Positions 51,943 through 62,954 of a stretch of 64,000 bases of DNA are shown here, in pieces; position 1 is the stretch's first letter; the number at the start of each line of letters is the position of its first letter. The notes below the pieces were generated by a model, which ran no database searches, had not been told where the DNA came from, and saw only the letters and a program-made list of their open reading frames with translations. Made by a program: the position numbers and the translations under genes. The stretch lies in the NCBI GenBank assembly GCA_034638255.1, contig JAWPGT010000009.1:744001-808000 (forward strand). The letters are read 5' to 3'. Source of the DNA: Coprinus comatus. Taxonomy: Eukaryota; Basidiomycota; Agaricomycetes; Agaricales; Agaricaceae.

Positions 51943-54900
51943 ATGGATCTCCTACAGTCTCCGGACTCTTACGATGACCATGATCCCACATCCACCACAG
52001 AAGCATCAGAGCTTTCTACCCCTGCTACCTTCTCTCTTAATGGTTCTCCTGTTCTTCAAGATACCGCGTTACCAGAGGACAATGCTTCCGCCGCCACCAT
52101 AAAGAAGAAGAAGAAAAAGAAAAAGTCCAAGAAATCTGCAGCTGCAAAGGCAAAGGAGAAGGAGGTAGAAGCAGCTTCAGCGCGAAAGGCTAAGGTTGAA
52201 GACGCTGACGACGATGACGACAATGATGGACCTCAAGTATTGTGTATCAGCAGAAATAAGCATTGGAGATATATTAGTTCTTATCACGTCCGTTACGATT
52301 TCATTTATCAAGAAATGGTCTTTAATCTCTCGCTTTTAGGGTCCCTGGCTTCAATTACCTACTGAACTCTTACAAACTTTGTTTACATTGAACATTGATC
52401 CAAGAATGCAAGTCTCGCTTCTTCTTTTGTTTCTCTCTTTATTTATATTTATAAAATTTCATCACAGTCCTCCAAATCCTACAAGACTTCGTACTTATCC
52501 AAACCTTGATGACTATTCTCCCTCTCAGTCTCCGCGAAGTCTTGCTACTCCACTTATCCCTGAGAAAGCTGCTCCTCCCCCCATAGATCCGGGAGTTCTA
52601 GGTTCTGTTTTGGCAATACGAAAGTTGATCGACGAAGCCTCGGAACTATCGGTTCGAGCATCATCAGGTTTATCAGCTGTTGAATTAGGTTCAATGCGCA
52701 GTGCCTCGGTATATAATGGTTCTTCAATCGCTGCTGCACAATCTCTAGGGCTGAATCCTATGGGTAATACAAGTGGAGGTGGAAGACCGAATAATATGTC
52801 GGGTGCAAGAGTGCACAAGTTGAGGTCACTTGCGGTTAATAAGTTGGCAGAGGCATATAAGGCAGATGAGATTGCTTCCAGTGTGATGGTTATGCAGGGT
52901 GGAAGCGTGTTTGATGATATTGCTGAGCGGGTTCTCAAGTACGGTGAGTGTTTTGTAAGCTTTTGATTCCTTGATGCGGTTCTTATTGGTGGCTTTCGCA
53001 GATCCTCATGATGCTAACGCGAAATATGTACATTTCTTTCACGAAAAGATACCTTCCAGGTATGTCGTTTCCTACATTCATTAAATAAATCATTATCCTA
53101 ATATTCTTGAAAGCCACAGGCAACTGGCAGAATCTACTACCACCAAAGTTTTAGACGAACTGATAGCGGAATTCCCACATCGACTCGAATATTATCGAAC
53201 GAGAGGTATCGTTCAATGTTTCCGCGATGAATACGCGCAAGCCACCAAAGACTTTACTTTCGCTTTGAAAGAGGCTCGAGCTCGACGGAAGATAAAGACT
53301 ATGCATCACCAAAACCATGGTTCAGCCAGCGACTCACGGAGACCAAAGGGTAAAAAGCGGAAAGGCGCAGTTGGACATACTAGTCCACCTCCTCCTTCGG
53401 CCAACACTGAGTTGATGGATTATATTTTTGAGAAACGACCATTGCTTTTCAAGGGACCCGATGGCGAACCTGTTCCGTTACATTTCTCTGGAACACCCGA
53501 AGCACCAGAACCTATCGAAGTTCAACTCCTCTTTCTACGTGGCGCAGCATACCTTCAACATGCCGTTTATTTAATCGAGAACGCTTGTCTCGAACTTGAA
53601 CAAGTTCAAAAAGTACCTACTCCAGAAGGTGCCGAACTTCGTTTATGTTATTTGGAAAACGCTCGTTATGGAGGTGTTGAGATTGGGAATCCAGATGGAC
53701 CTTTGGGTAGTAGTAAAGGAGAGAAATTGAAAGCATATCGTAAAACTTTGGTAACTCCTGCTTTCAAAGAGCAAGTATCAAGTTTACTTAAGAAAAGTAT
53801 TCGAGATCATGAAAAATTCCTTTCACATTTCGGTATTGGAGAAACGAACAAAGGATATCGAGATAGTGATATTGCAGAACAAGTGGAATATGCTTTTCTT
53901 TTAACTGAAGCTGTACGTCCTGGAAACCACAATAATCCACCCCCCACCCCCACCCCACCACAACCTCAACCAACCTCGAAACTATTATCCGACTCATCCA
54001 CAACGTCCACATCCATACCGACATCGACATCAACATCAACAGCTCCAGTTACAAGTTATCATCCATTGATAGTCGAATCCCATTTCAGTTTAATGATCTG
54101 TCAACTCATGTTAGCAGATTTCATTAATCTAATCTCCACATTCGCCAGAACCTCAACATTAGTAGACGGAGCAGAAGGTTACCCCGTTTTCTTACCACCA
54201 AGATCAATGGGTCAAGCAGAATTTATGGAAGTATTAGAAAGATTAGCATTAGGTTGGAGAAATGGGATTTTACCCCATTCGTTAAGTAATAAAAGAGGCA
54301 AGGAGAAACATGCAGCTGTTGATAGTGATGGTGGTGGTGTTATTGGTGCAGGTTTAGGTCCTTATGGTCTTGGTATTGGTATTGGTGGTGGTAGTGGACC
54401 ATATGGTGGATTAGGAAATGATTTTTTTTCAGCTGCTAAAGCGGTTTTTCAACTTTCAACATTTCCTGCCAATTATATACCTTCATCGAAATCGCCAACA
54501 TCAACCCCAGGTTTAGGTTTAGGTTCAGGTTTAGGTTCAGGTTCAGGTTCGACTTCTTCAACGAGTATGATGAATTTGGATAGTCCAGGACTTTTAACTC
54601 CATCAAGTTCATCTACTTCTACCACATCTACCATTACAGCTTCAACTTCACTTTCAACTTCTGCATCTGCATCAGGATCAACAGCAACATTAATGAATAA
54701 TATGGCAGGTATCAATATTAACAACCACAATCCAAATCCAAACCCATCATCATTATCCTCATCATCTTCATCCTCATCATCTGTTTTACCTCCTCCTACT
54801 CCTACACCTTCTTCTTCTTCTACTTCTTATCAACACCAGAACCATAGCCAAACCCCCAAACCCAAACCCAAACGACGATCACCAAACGAGAAGCGGAAGC

Positions 54901-55138
54901 AGGAGCGGAAGAACGCACTTACAGACCAGATGCAGCTGAAGCTTTAGATTGCGCTCGTATCATCTTGGCTCCGGTATATAAACGCCAAAGGGAAAGAGCA
55001 GAACAAGCTTATGCCGATAAGCTGGCTGGGAATAAGAAAAGACCTACACCTATCAATATACCCTTACATGGTCCTCGGGTCGAAATTATCTTGGCTTGGG
55101 TTGGTGCTGTGCATTTACCAGAGCTTGACGGGGTTTAG
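51943..55138 (+). CDS. Conserved fungal-type protein of unknown function with TPR-like segments
   Basis: I do not recognise this family. Exons include 51943-52236, 52340 on (second-exon end uncertain, region to 52943 open), 53002-53059, 53120-54782 and 54848-55138. The N-terminus has polyLys (eight in a row) and Ala/Lys/Glu-rich sequence, then LPTELLQTLFTLN, faintly F-box-like. Two segments look like TPR helices: YYRTRGIVQCFRDEYAQATK and LRGAAYLQHAVYLIENACLE. A long Ser/Thr/Gly-rich insert follows. The conserved C-terminus (RTYRPDAAEALDCARIILAP, ILAWVGAVHLPELDGV) is in another frame. A T/C-rich 65-nt intron 54783-54847 would restore it in phase, though its donor GTTTTA is weak. The start lies 134 bases after the RdRP stop, same strand. 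Confidence 0.7.
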
Positions 55139-55436
55139 GCCCCTTGTCTTATAATAACCTTTTAAATATGTAACAAGTGTAATCATGATAGCCATGTTTT
55201 AGTGGCAAAACAATAAACGAATATATGTGAGGAGTGTTTAAGAGATAAGTATATTAAAAAGTTCCGTATAAAAATGAGCGTGTCTAGATGTCGATATATC
55301 CATAAGGTGGTATATCAGTTTAGTGTCCGACCTGTGCAGTATGAATATAGGAAAAAATATAGCGTCCGAGATGGTCCAAAGAATTGGAAGAATATAGATG
55401 GTCCCTGAGAGAATCCCTAGAAGTGTGAGAAAATCC

Positions 55437-57493
55437 TTAGAAGCGTTGGAAAGTGCTAATGGCACCAAGGAAGGCACCAACAACACCAACAATGAGGGCA
55501 TGCCAGGTTCCAAGCGAAAAGCTAGGAATATCACCACTGAAGGGGATGAAAGTCGTGGTGGGACCTCCTGTGCCATCATTATCACCACCAGTGCCACCAC
55601 CAGTCAAGTTGGCGCCATTAGGCTAAAGGGGAATAAGTAAGTGTTAGGATGTGACGGTGGAGGTGTTATACTCACGCCAATTGGGCGGGTATTATCAACA
55701 AATGCGCAAGTATCGGATGAACAGATACATTCCCCCTTGATGGGATCCCAGAAAGGTGTTGAGCAGTTGGCTGGGACTATACGACAAATATTAGCTCCAG
55801 GTCAAACAATGTGAATACAATAATGACTTACGTCGGAAACGTGCGCTTGCGCCTTCAGGAACTTGCTGGGGGGGATTGGGGTTATTGACACTAGGAATTT
55901 CCTCGGGACAACCGTACTGGTAACATCATAAATTAGAATAAGCAACAATAAATCGATCGACCGACCAAACTTACACAAGTATAAAATGGGAACTCGGGGA
56001 AAGCACAATGCGAAAGCAAGCCACCTTGATTTGCGGGTATACCATTACAGATTTGGGTCGATGAATCTATTTGAGGGGTACTGCATTTCAAGGAGGAAAT
56101 CTGGTCAAGTTGGGAAACAGGGACAGGGTTTCGGATCCAGTCAAGCAGTTGCTCATTAGACACAATCCACACTAAACCAAAAATGTCAAGCAGGTTCAAC
56201 AAATTAAAGAAAATTGGTACCATTTTGCTGGTTCTGTGCCCAATCCAAGAATCTGTTGATCATGTTGATAGTACTGTCGCTGACTTGGACGCCAGGATAT
56301 GTTTTCTGCAAAATAAATTAGTTTTGATCGAAGACATAAATATAAGCTATTTCAGCTTACCGAAAGATGGATAGGATGGGTATAAAGACCAATAGGTTGT
56401 CTGTTACCATTATAATGTGCAGTAAATGTTTTTTGCATAAAGTCCAAAGTGGCGGTGTCGTTAGGACTTGTTGCACTGTTAGCATTATCCCTGTACAAAA
56501 CGTTTGAGTGAACCTGTCAAAAAGTTCTCTTTGAAAATTTACATACAACCAGGGATCCATCAAATGAGGGCCATTAACTCCTTTATCGTCAAAGAACGCA
56601 TACATGGGAATTTCCCAGAAACCAGGTAACTTGGGTTCTCCTTTGCAAGTGTTTGTAACCTCCAGACAATTATTAGCCATACCGTTGTCGAGGGTGTAAG
56701 GCCAGAATGCATCAGTATTGGGGTCATCAACCGGAACCGAAGCAGTTGCGCTTGAATCATAAAGGAATTTAGATTGATAAAGAGTTTCCAATGTTTGGCG
56801 GGAATAGTTGAGGAAGGGTGCTCGGAATCCTTTAAGTGAACTCATTGGAATACCAGCAAGAGCATTCAAGGCAATAAGATTTCCATTGACTTCTTCAGCG
56901 GATGGCGATCCAACATGGGTCATACTAAAAAAGAAGGTTTTAAAAACACTATTTCTGACGTGTCATCAAATTAAAAATACTCACGTGTGATCTGCGATTT
57001 CATTACCAGCGACATACCAGTCTAGAAAAAAAGACGCGAAATACGTCAAATAGGCGTATAAACACCTTATTAGAAGAAGGCGTACCGGTGACTAGTGTAT
57101 AATTGGTGTAGCCAAGGGAAGTGAAGTATGTCATTTTAGGGGTACATCCGTTTGGGTTCTTTCGATGGGCCAAGAACTGGTTAACGGCATCGAGAGTATA
57201 TGACTGGATGGCATCATCGGCAGTGAACACGACGAACATGGGCACTTGAGACTGGATATAATGTGTGTTAATTAGCATTGTTTTCAAATTGTAGAAAAGA
57301 TAGCATATGTGCGTACTGGGTCGAGACCGCCTGGAGGACTTGTACTAGCGCAAAGACAATTTGGCAGTTGACATTTGGATGGGTCACAAGAGTAGCCAGC
57401 AGCGGCTGGGCTTGAAGTTGGGCCGGTGATGCCTCCATCTTGAGCCAAAGCCAAGAGTGGCGTCAAGGCAGTGATGACGAGGAAGGGTAGCAT
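55437..57493 (-). CDS. Chitin deacetylase-like polysaccharide deacetylase (CE4), GPI-anchored
   Basis: This is a secreted cell-wall enzyme predicted to remove acetyl groups from chitin. Ten exons give about 513 residues. A signal peptide (MLPFLVITALTPLLALAQ) is followed by a Cys-rich stretch and the NodB domain. Motif 1 is FTADDAIQ (classical TFDDG), keeping both Asp. Motif 2 is DHTMTH, with both metal His present and the codons split by the 56984-56925 intron. Motif 3 is FRAPFLNY. THPIHLS and WIVSNEQLLDW follow. A second Cys-rich part and a Gly/Thr-rich linker lead to a C-terminal hydrophobic tail (WHALIVGVVGAFLGAIS) that fits a GPI signal. All ten exons join without a frame break. The TADD-type motif matches a branch of basidiomycete homologues as I remember them; activity on chitin is not proven by sequence. 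Confidence 0.93.
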
Positions 57494-58196
57494 AATTTTT
57501 CCGAGTCCGGGGGGAGTGGGGAGACCGGAGGAAATGTGTGAGGAAGAGGGAATAGACTGGGGGATGATGGGAGGAAGAAGAAAAGGAGTGGAAAGGAGAG
57601 TCAGACCAGGAAAAACTATTTTGGCCGTTGGAAAGTGTGTTGGGCTTTGTTGCCCGCAACCAGGTGCCTCGGCAGGCCCAGTGGTTTTCGCTGACTAAGG
57701 TCCCAAAAATAGTCATAACAATGTATACATCCGTTCCTCCGGTAACCCAGCACAATGGCGACAACTGCGGCGTATCATATTATTCATGCCTTAAGTGCAT
57801 CACGACTTCCAGGCATGGGGAGATACAGCAGTCTCTACTCTCGAGCGGTCCACGTCAATATATCAGCATTGGGTGGTAAGCGTCGGATGGAAACGGTCTA
57901 GAACAAACAACGCTGTATTTTCTCCATTCATGTGCATCATGTGGAACATAACCTGTCTTGTCATTCAATCAGGGAGTTAACAGCTGATGATGGATGATCA
58001 GAACTTCAGAAGCAACCACTTTGGCCCAATCATTCAACTGCCTTTCACGGCTGATATCAAGAAGCCTTTGTTTATCGGCGGCACATAATATACAAGGTAT
58101 AATACAATAGCAAGATATTTAAACTCTAAGGTTAGCAAGTAACAACTATTCCATTCCTGTTCCATTCCATCTCTCATAGGTCAATGATAATAATCG
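57494..58196. other. Intergenic region upstream of the chitin deacetylase gene
   Basis: It should hold the deacetylase promoter and the 3' UTR of the poly(A) polymerase gene. Overlapping frames at 57471-57764 are composition effects at the deacetylase 5' end. No RNA gene is seen. Confidence 0.5.
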
Positions 58197-59959
58197 TCAA
58201 ACCATATTAGTCTTATCCTTGCGGGCAAGCCATCCCCGATTTCGATTTCTTGCAGCATACCGATTCTCTCGTTTCGCAGTTTCAGGTTCAGTTGAAGAAG
58301 CTTGAACTTGTTGTCGTTTCCCATTACTCCGAGGAACCGTGGTGTACAATTGAAGCATAAGTTCACGATGTCGGAGAAACTGGGGGTAGAAAGGGTTTTA
58401 GCATCGTCATCGATCGACCCTAAGAACTAAATTTGAAAATAACTCACCTGGGTATTTACAACAACAAGGTTCCCTAGAATATCTCTCGACCACTTGGTAG
58501 TCTCCGCCATAACCGCATAGACATCTTTAAAAAACGACCTAATCCTATTCCAATTCTCAAATGATAGTGCTTTTGTCAAATTCCGTTCTAAAAATTATTT
58601 TCATTTATCATCCCGTTAGACTCGCACTTTTGGTGAATAAATGAATAAATTTTAAAATCGCTCACCTGGATCACAAGGACATTGGATAACCAAACGATCG
58701 TATTCAGCTTGCTTTATCCAACTCGCTTTCTCCTTGGCCACCAACCTTCCAGTCGAAGATTCAATATACATCGTTTGGTACGGAAACACTCCCGAGTAAT
58801 ATCCCAAGAAATCCAATAAAACAAAGCCTAACGACTTTGAATCAAATGGATCCGCCAATAATTCATCTGGGAGACTATAGGGATTAGACTATATGACATC
58901 ATTCAGTATACATTGGTCCATTTTGGAATGGGAACATACAAAACAAAACAAACCTGAAGGAAAAAGACACACATACAAATGACTGCAAAACTACTAATCC
59001 CATTATTCGAAGCATCGTTCAACTCTCTCTCTGCCAACGCCTTTTTCACAACCAAAACTAACGGTCTTAAACCAGGCATCTTAGCCAAACATTTATTAAC
59101 CCACTTCGTTGTCTCCAATCCATTCAGATTATTAATACCCACGTCGAACTTGATAGAACCTTTATACCCAAGTTAGAGTTAGGAAGAGGATTAAAATTAA
59201 AATTAAAATTAACTAATGTAAGTGGAAGGGTTATCAATTATAACTTAAAACTACGCACCACAGTTCTTTTTCGTCTTGAACGTTATAATAGGCACTCGAG
59301 CTCTATGATTAACTTGAATACCTTCACACCAACCACTCCTTTCCAACACTCTCGAAATCCTAAATAACATATCTTTCGTTCCCCTCGCATTACCAATCGA
59401 AACCTCATTACTTTCAATAGCTATATCGATATCCCTATACCAAATTCCACCCAACACCACCAATGAAATTAAAATTAAGATTGAATGATATGATATAATA
59501 ATAAAATGATTTTGTGGTGACATACCCACCTGGAATCCTTAACCCAGTTGCCCAACTCCCAAACAAACAAACCTGACATTCCCTAAATGATTTCTCCAAC
59601 AACACCTTAACCATATCCTTCACATAATCAATAACAACATTCTCTTCATTATTTGGATTCATATACTCTTCAAACGCCAAAATCTCTGCATGAAGTCTAA
59701 TTAAACACATAAAACAACGTAAGTATACGAGATATAATAATAAAAATTAAGGTGTTACTACTCTAAGTAAAGGTGAAGAAGGGAGTTGTTGTAAAATGTA
59801 AATGTATGCGGTTGCTTACCTTTCACCAGCATTATCATAAACCATATCTTGAGGAATAGAATCTAACCAAGGTGTAAACACTTCTTCTTCCTTATAATCA
59901 TAACTAAGTTTTCCCTCCACTCGTTGCTGCAAGGTAGAATCGTTTCGTAACAAAGCCAT
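58197..59959 (-). CDS. TRF4: TRF4/Cid14-type non-canonical poly(A) polymerase
   Basis: A nuclear nucleotidyltransferase, in yeast part of the TRAMP complex that adds short A tails to mark RNAs for exosome decay. Seven exons (59959-59820, 59696-59526, 59434-59259, 59159-58954, 58888-58666, 58587-58448, 58379-58197) give 412 residues. The N-terminal block PWLDSIPQDMVYDNAGERLH and VCLFGSWATGLRIPGG lead into DIDIAI, the first two catalytic Asp, which begins just after an intron. The third Asp is in GSIKFDVGINN. The central/PAP-associated part reads LVLVVKKALAERELNDASNN, NPYSLPDELL and SLGFVLLDFLGYYSG. The C-terminus is basic (REKRENRYAARNRNR-like, Arg/Lys rich). It is shorter than yeast Trf4 mainly at the N-terminus. 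Every junction is in phase. Confidence 0.92.
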
Positions 59960-60428
59960 AAACCCCCCAAAATTATTATTATTAGACTACTTTGAAGTGG
60001 CCAGTGGCAGGTTTCAAATTGAGTTTTCGAACTTTGTGCCTAGTTTCTTTTTTTTTCTTTTCGTAAAGTGGTATGGGTAGGAAAGGGTGAAGGGGAATGA
60101 TTTAGACGCCTGGACAGAGGTAAAAGAAACGTTTAAAACCCGTACAACAGCCTTTATGTCTTAATACAACCAACAATTGACGTGTGTTGTCACGGCGGTA
60201 GCGCTGTATGTGTCATAATGATCGCTTGATCCGGGATCTCGTGACGAGTCATTTTAAGGCCCGAAGAGTACTGACCGAGATTGAAGAAATGGACGTCAAG
60301 GTCGAGACTGATGTTGAAGTCAGTAGAAAATACAAATACATACTATCTAGTACAGTAACTACTTAGCGCTTCACCCAGGAACTGTATATACAAAAACTCT
60401 CGAGAAAGGTCCGAGATCAAGGAAATGC

Positions 60429-60454
60429 GGGGGGGGGGGGGGGGGGGGGGGGGG
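60429..60454. repeat. Poly-G homopolymer of 26 bases
   Basis: An uninterrupted run of 26 G lies in otherwise AT-rich intergenic DNA. It could fold as a G-quadruplex; its exact length is unreliable in most sequencing. Confidence 0.95.
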
Positions 60455-61542
60455 TTTGAAATCGGTTCCGAGAGGAGTTAATAAAGTGGAGTACATAATT
60501 TCAAAAAAATAGTTTCTTCTCCCTTCATCACAATGTGTTCACAAATATCTGTCCAAAAGCAAGTTCAAATCTCTTATTAACATTATTGATCCAATGTCAA
60601 TACGTACTTTTTGACGTACTTACATAGAGTACCACAAGCCACAACTAAGGGGTCAACACCATCTTTTGTACATAGCAACGATTATCTGTATCTTCTTTCT
60701 ATTCATAGATACACGTTTCAACTACATGAACAGATAGGAGAGTATACTATACTTAGTATTTAGGTGATACATTAAATTCAAACAGGACATTAATAACTTA
60801 CCTACCGAATACTGTATCTCTAATTTTCCAACATAAACTTAGCATACATACACAAAACATTTCTTCAAATACCTCGCTATTTCAAAGATTCACTAAAAAT
60901 CAATGCCCAAAACAATAATCCTCATCAGTCCTCAACTCGTCTCCAACAATCTCTTTCATCATCCGAGTCGGAAACGAACCTATTAACAATAAAACCATGA
61001 GATTCCCACTCAATCTCCCGAGCGAGACCAGAATCAGAATCCAACAACCTAACCTAGAACCACTAAAACCACGCAAAGTCAATTACTCAAAATGAGTGTG
61101 GAGAGTAAAGTCATGAGATCAGTCAGTATCCATGAGGTCATAGCTTTCAGCACTGCCACCGATATGGCTCGAGCGCACGAGGTTATATGTAGTCCTCTTC
61201 CAGAGCTTCGAGCGCTTGAGCTACATATACATCATCTCCTCGACTTCATAAATAGTAATTAACATCCCTTTCCCCATCACATCAACACTTCCGCTACTAA
61301 GCATACTATGCCCGCTACAACTGCTATTCCTCACCCACCCGCAGGTGTGTAACGTTAACTCAAACACAAGACATTTACTTAATACAAGGGGACCCACTAC
61401 AGTCAAAGTGGCTGGCAGGCGTCGTTCGAATTCAACCAAACACAAACCCGGCGTTACACATGGACATGGGTGAGCTCATAGTCCGCATTATCCGCAGCGC
61501 CTGTGTTTATTACTACCTGAAAGAGAGCACCAGGCAACGGGG

Positions 61543-61806
61543 GTAATTGAGACTGAGAACACTGACGATGCGGATGACTATCCCAGGCCTGCTCCTCCTG
61601 CAGAGGGTCAGGTACAACATGATGGTCACCACCAATATGAAGAGGAACCTAAGAAGGAAAAAAAGCCTCCTTTTAATGAGCAGATGAAAGAATACGCATA
61701 CTGGAAGGCTGAGACGACTAGACCGACTCGCGATACACAAAATACCACAAATAAGGGGTATGGTGCAGGTAACCGAATTGCGCAACCAGCTGGACGGGGT
61801 CTTTGA
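61543..61806 (+). pseudogene. Possible decayed small protein gene fragment
   Basis: One frame without a nearby in-frame start reads as ordinary protein: DDADDYPRPAPPAEGQ, then EEEPKKEKKPPFNEQMKEYA, ending AGNRIAQPAGRGL and TGA at 61804-61806. The KKPPF.EQ.K.YA block recalls small fungal proteins with a KPPFKEQV motif, from memory. There is no clear first exon, so it may be a relic or the last exon of an unrecognised gene. Confidence 0.35.
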
Positions 61807-62038
61807 TTCGAGAGACATGACGTGGGAGAGAAAGAAGAGAAGAAGTATCGAACACAAATTCACCTTGTATTATATGAATTGCGTTTCTTGCTGGTTCCAG
61901 AGGTAACTCAGAAAGGTTTCGGTTTGGGGCATGGTAGCATATGTATTTTTCTCAAATCAATCATGCATATCCATAAAAGTGTGCGGGTGACATGGAATCG
62001 AAAGCGAGGTAAGGAAGACATCATCCTATAAAAACAAT

Positions 62039-62954
62039 TTACGATGAAGGAGCAGCCTTCTTGCCGCGGACCTTCTTGGGGGGTGAAGCCTTGGGTTCCT
62101 TTTGGGCAGCCAACAGTGCGGAAGCACGGGCAATAGTAGCCTAAGCAAGCAAGAAATGTCAGTAAGGGTTCTCGAAGATAAGACGGAGAAAGAGAAAGAA
62201 AGCTTGGTTCTTGTGCATATAAATGTATGAGCCAAAGAGTCGGTTACTTCGCGAGGTGCATCGAACGAGTCCCGATAGCGACATGGCTTGGTGGGGTTGA
62301 TCGTCCCCGTATTAATCTTGCAAACATGTCCACGCCCAGCCTTCATGATTTTCCGGTGGGTTCTAACGAGAATGCGTTTATCGCAACAAGATACCAAGCT
62401 TTCCATCCAAATACACAAAATGTCCAGTCAAAATCATCAAAACTCACCTTGCGAAGGTCAGGGCGGTATCCCCTCTTGGCAACTCCGGCAGCAGCTCCAA
62501 GGGCACGGCGAGGACCAGTCCTCACACGGAGGTTAGATGTGGCGTATGCGGATGCAACGGCGGTAGGGGCGGCCTTTACCTTGCGGGTGACAATTTGGAT
62601 GGTGCCGTTGTTATCAGCAACATGGATGGTCTAGGATTTCGTATAATTAATCCATCGCTCTACGCCGCACATTATCGTGAATTCCCGACCTTCTCATTGG
62701 CCAAGCCAGAGAACTTCTGGGAGTGAATGTTGGTAAGGTTACCCTGTATTTGATGACTTTCGTTGAGTTTAATTCTTGGTCGTTGACTAAGATAATTCGA
62801 TAACTCACAGCCTCCTTGGAGAAGATAGGACCTTCGAGCACCCGGTCGACGAGGAAGGAGTTGCTTTTCTGAGGGGAACGGTCAGCACAATAATTTCAAT
62901 ATTCGCCAATAGAATACTCACGCGGAGGAGGAGCCACTGGAGGTCGGCGGACAT
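62039..62954 (-). CDS. RPL28: Ribosomal protein eL28 (60S subunit)
   Basis: A structural protein of the cytosolic large ribosomal subunit (human RPL28 family; the yeast gene named RPL28 is a different protein). Five exons (62954-62922, 62868-62809, 62743-62690, 62630-62448, 62140-62039) give 143 residues. Exon 1 encodes MSADLQWLLLR, followed by KSNSFLVDRVLEGPIFSKEA, FSGLANEKTIHVADN and VRTGPRRALGAAAGVAKRGY. The tail is Lys/Ala-rich (PPKKVRGKKAAPSS). The first three introns are 53-65 nt with GTGAGT or GTCGGG donors. The fourth is 307 nt (62447-62141), much longer than any other intron I modelled here. Many small exons near the start are typical of basidiomycete ribosomal protein genes. Confidence 0.96.

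Larger units (their letters stand above)
59960..62038. other. Intergenic region between poly(A) polymerase and eL28 genes
   Basis: It contains the poly(A) polymerase promoter, a 26-base poly-G run and a small decayed coding fragment (listed separately). The rest is AT-rich without recognisable genes. Confidence 0.5.

Noticed and set aside
52525..52938. 137-codon minus-strand frame
   Set aside because: It is antisense to an exon region of the unknown-function gene and lacks features of its own.
54783..54947. RdRP-downstream gene ending at the 54947 stop
   Set aside because: The next frame after 54848 carries ordinary, non-repetitive protein sequence to 55138, so the true C-terminus is probably there.
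62026..62418. 130-codon minus-strand frame across the eL28 intron
   Set aside because: It reads through the last eL28 exon out of frame and the 307-nt intron; the spliced eL28 model is certain.
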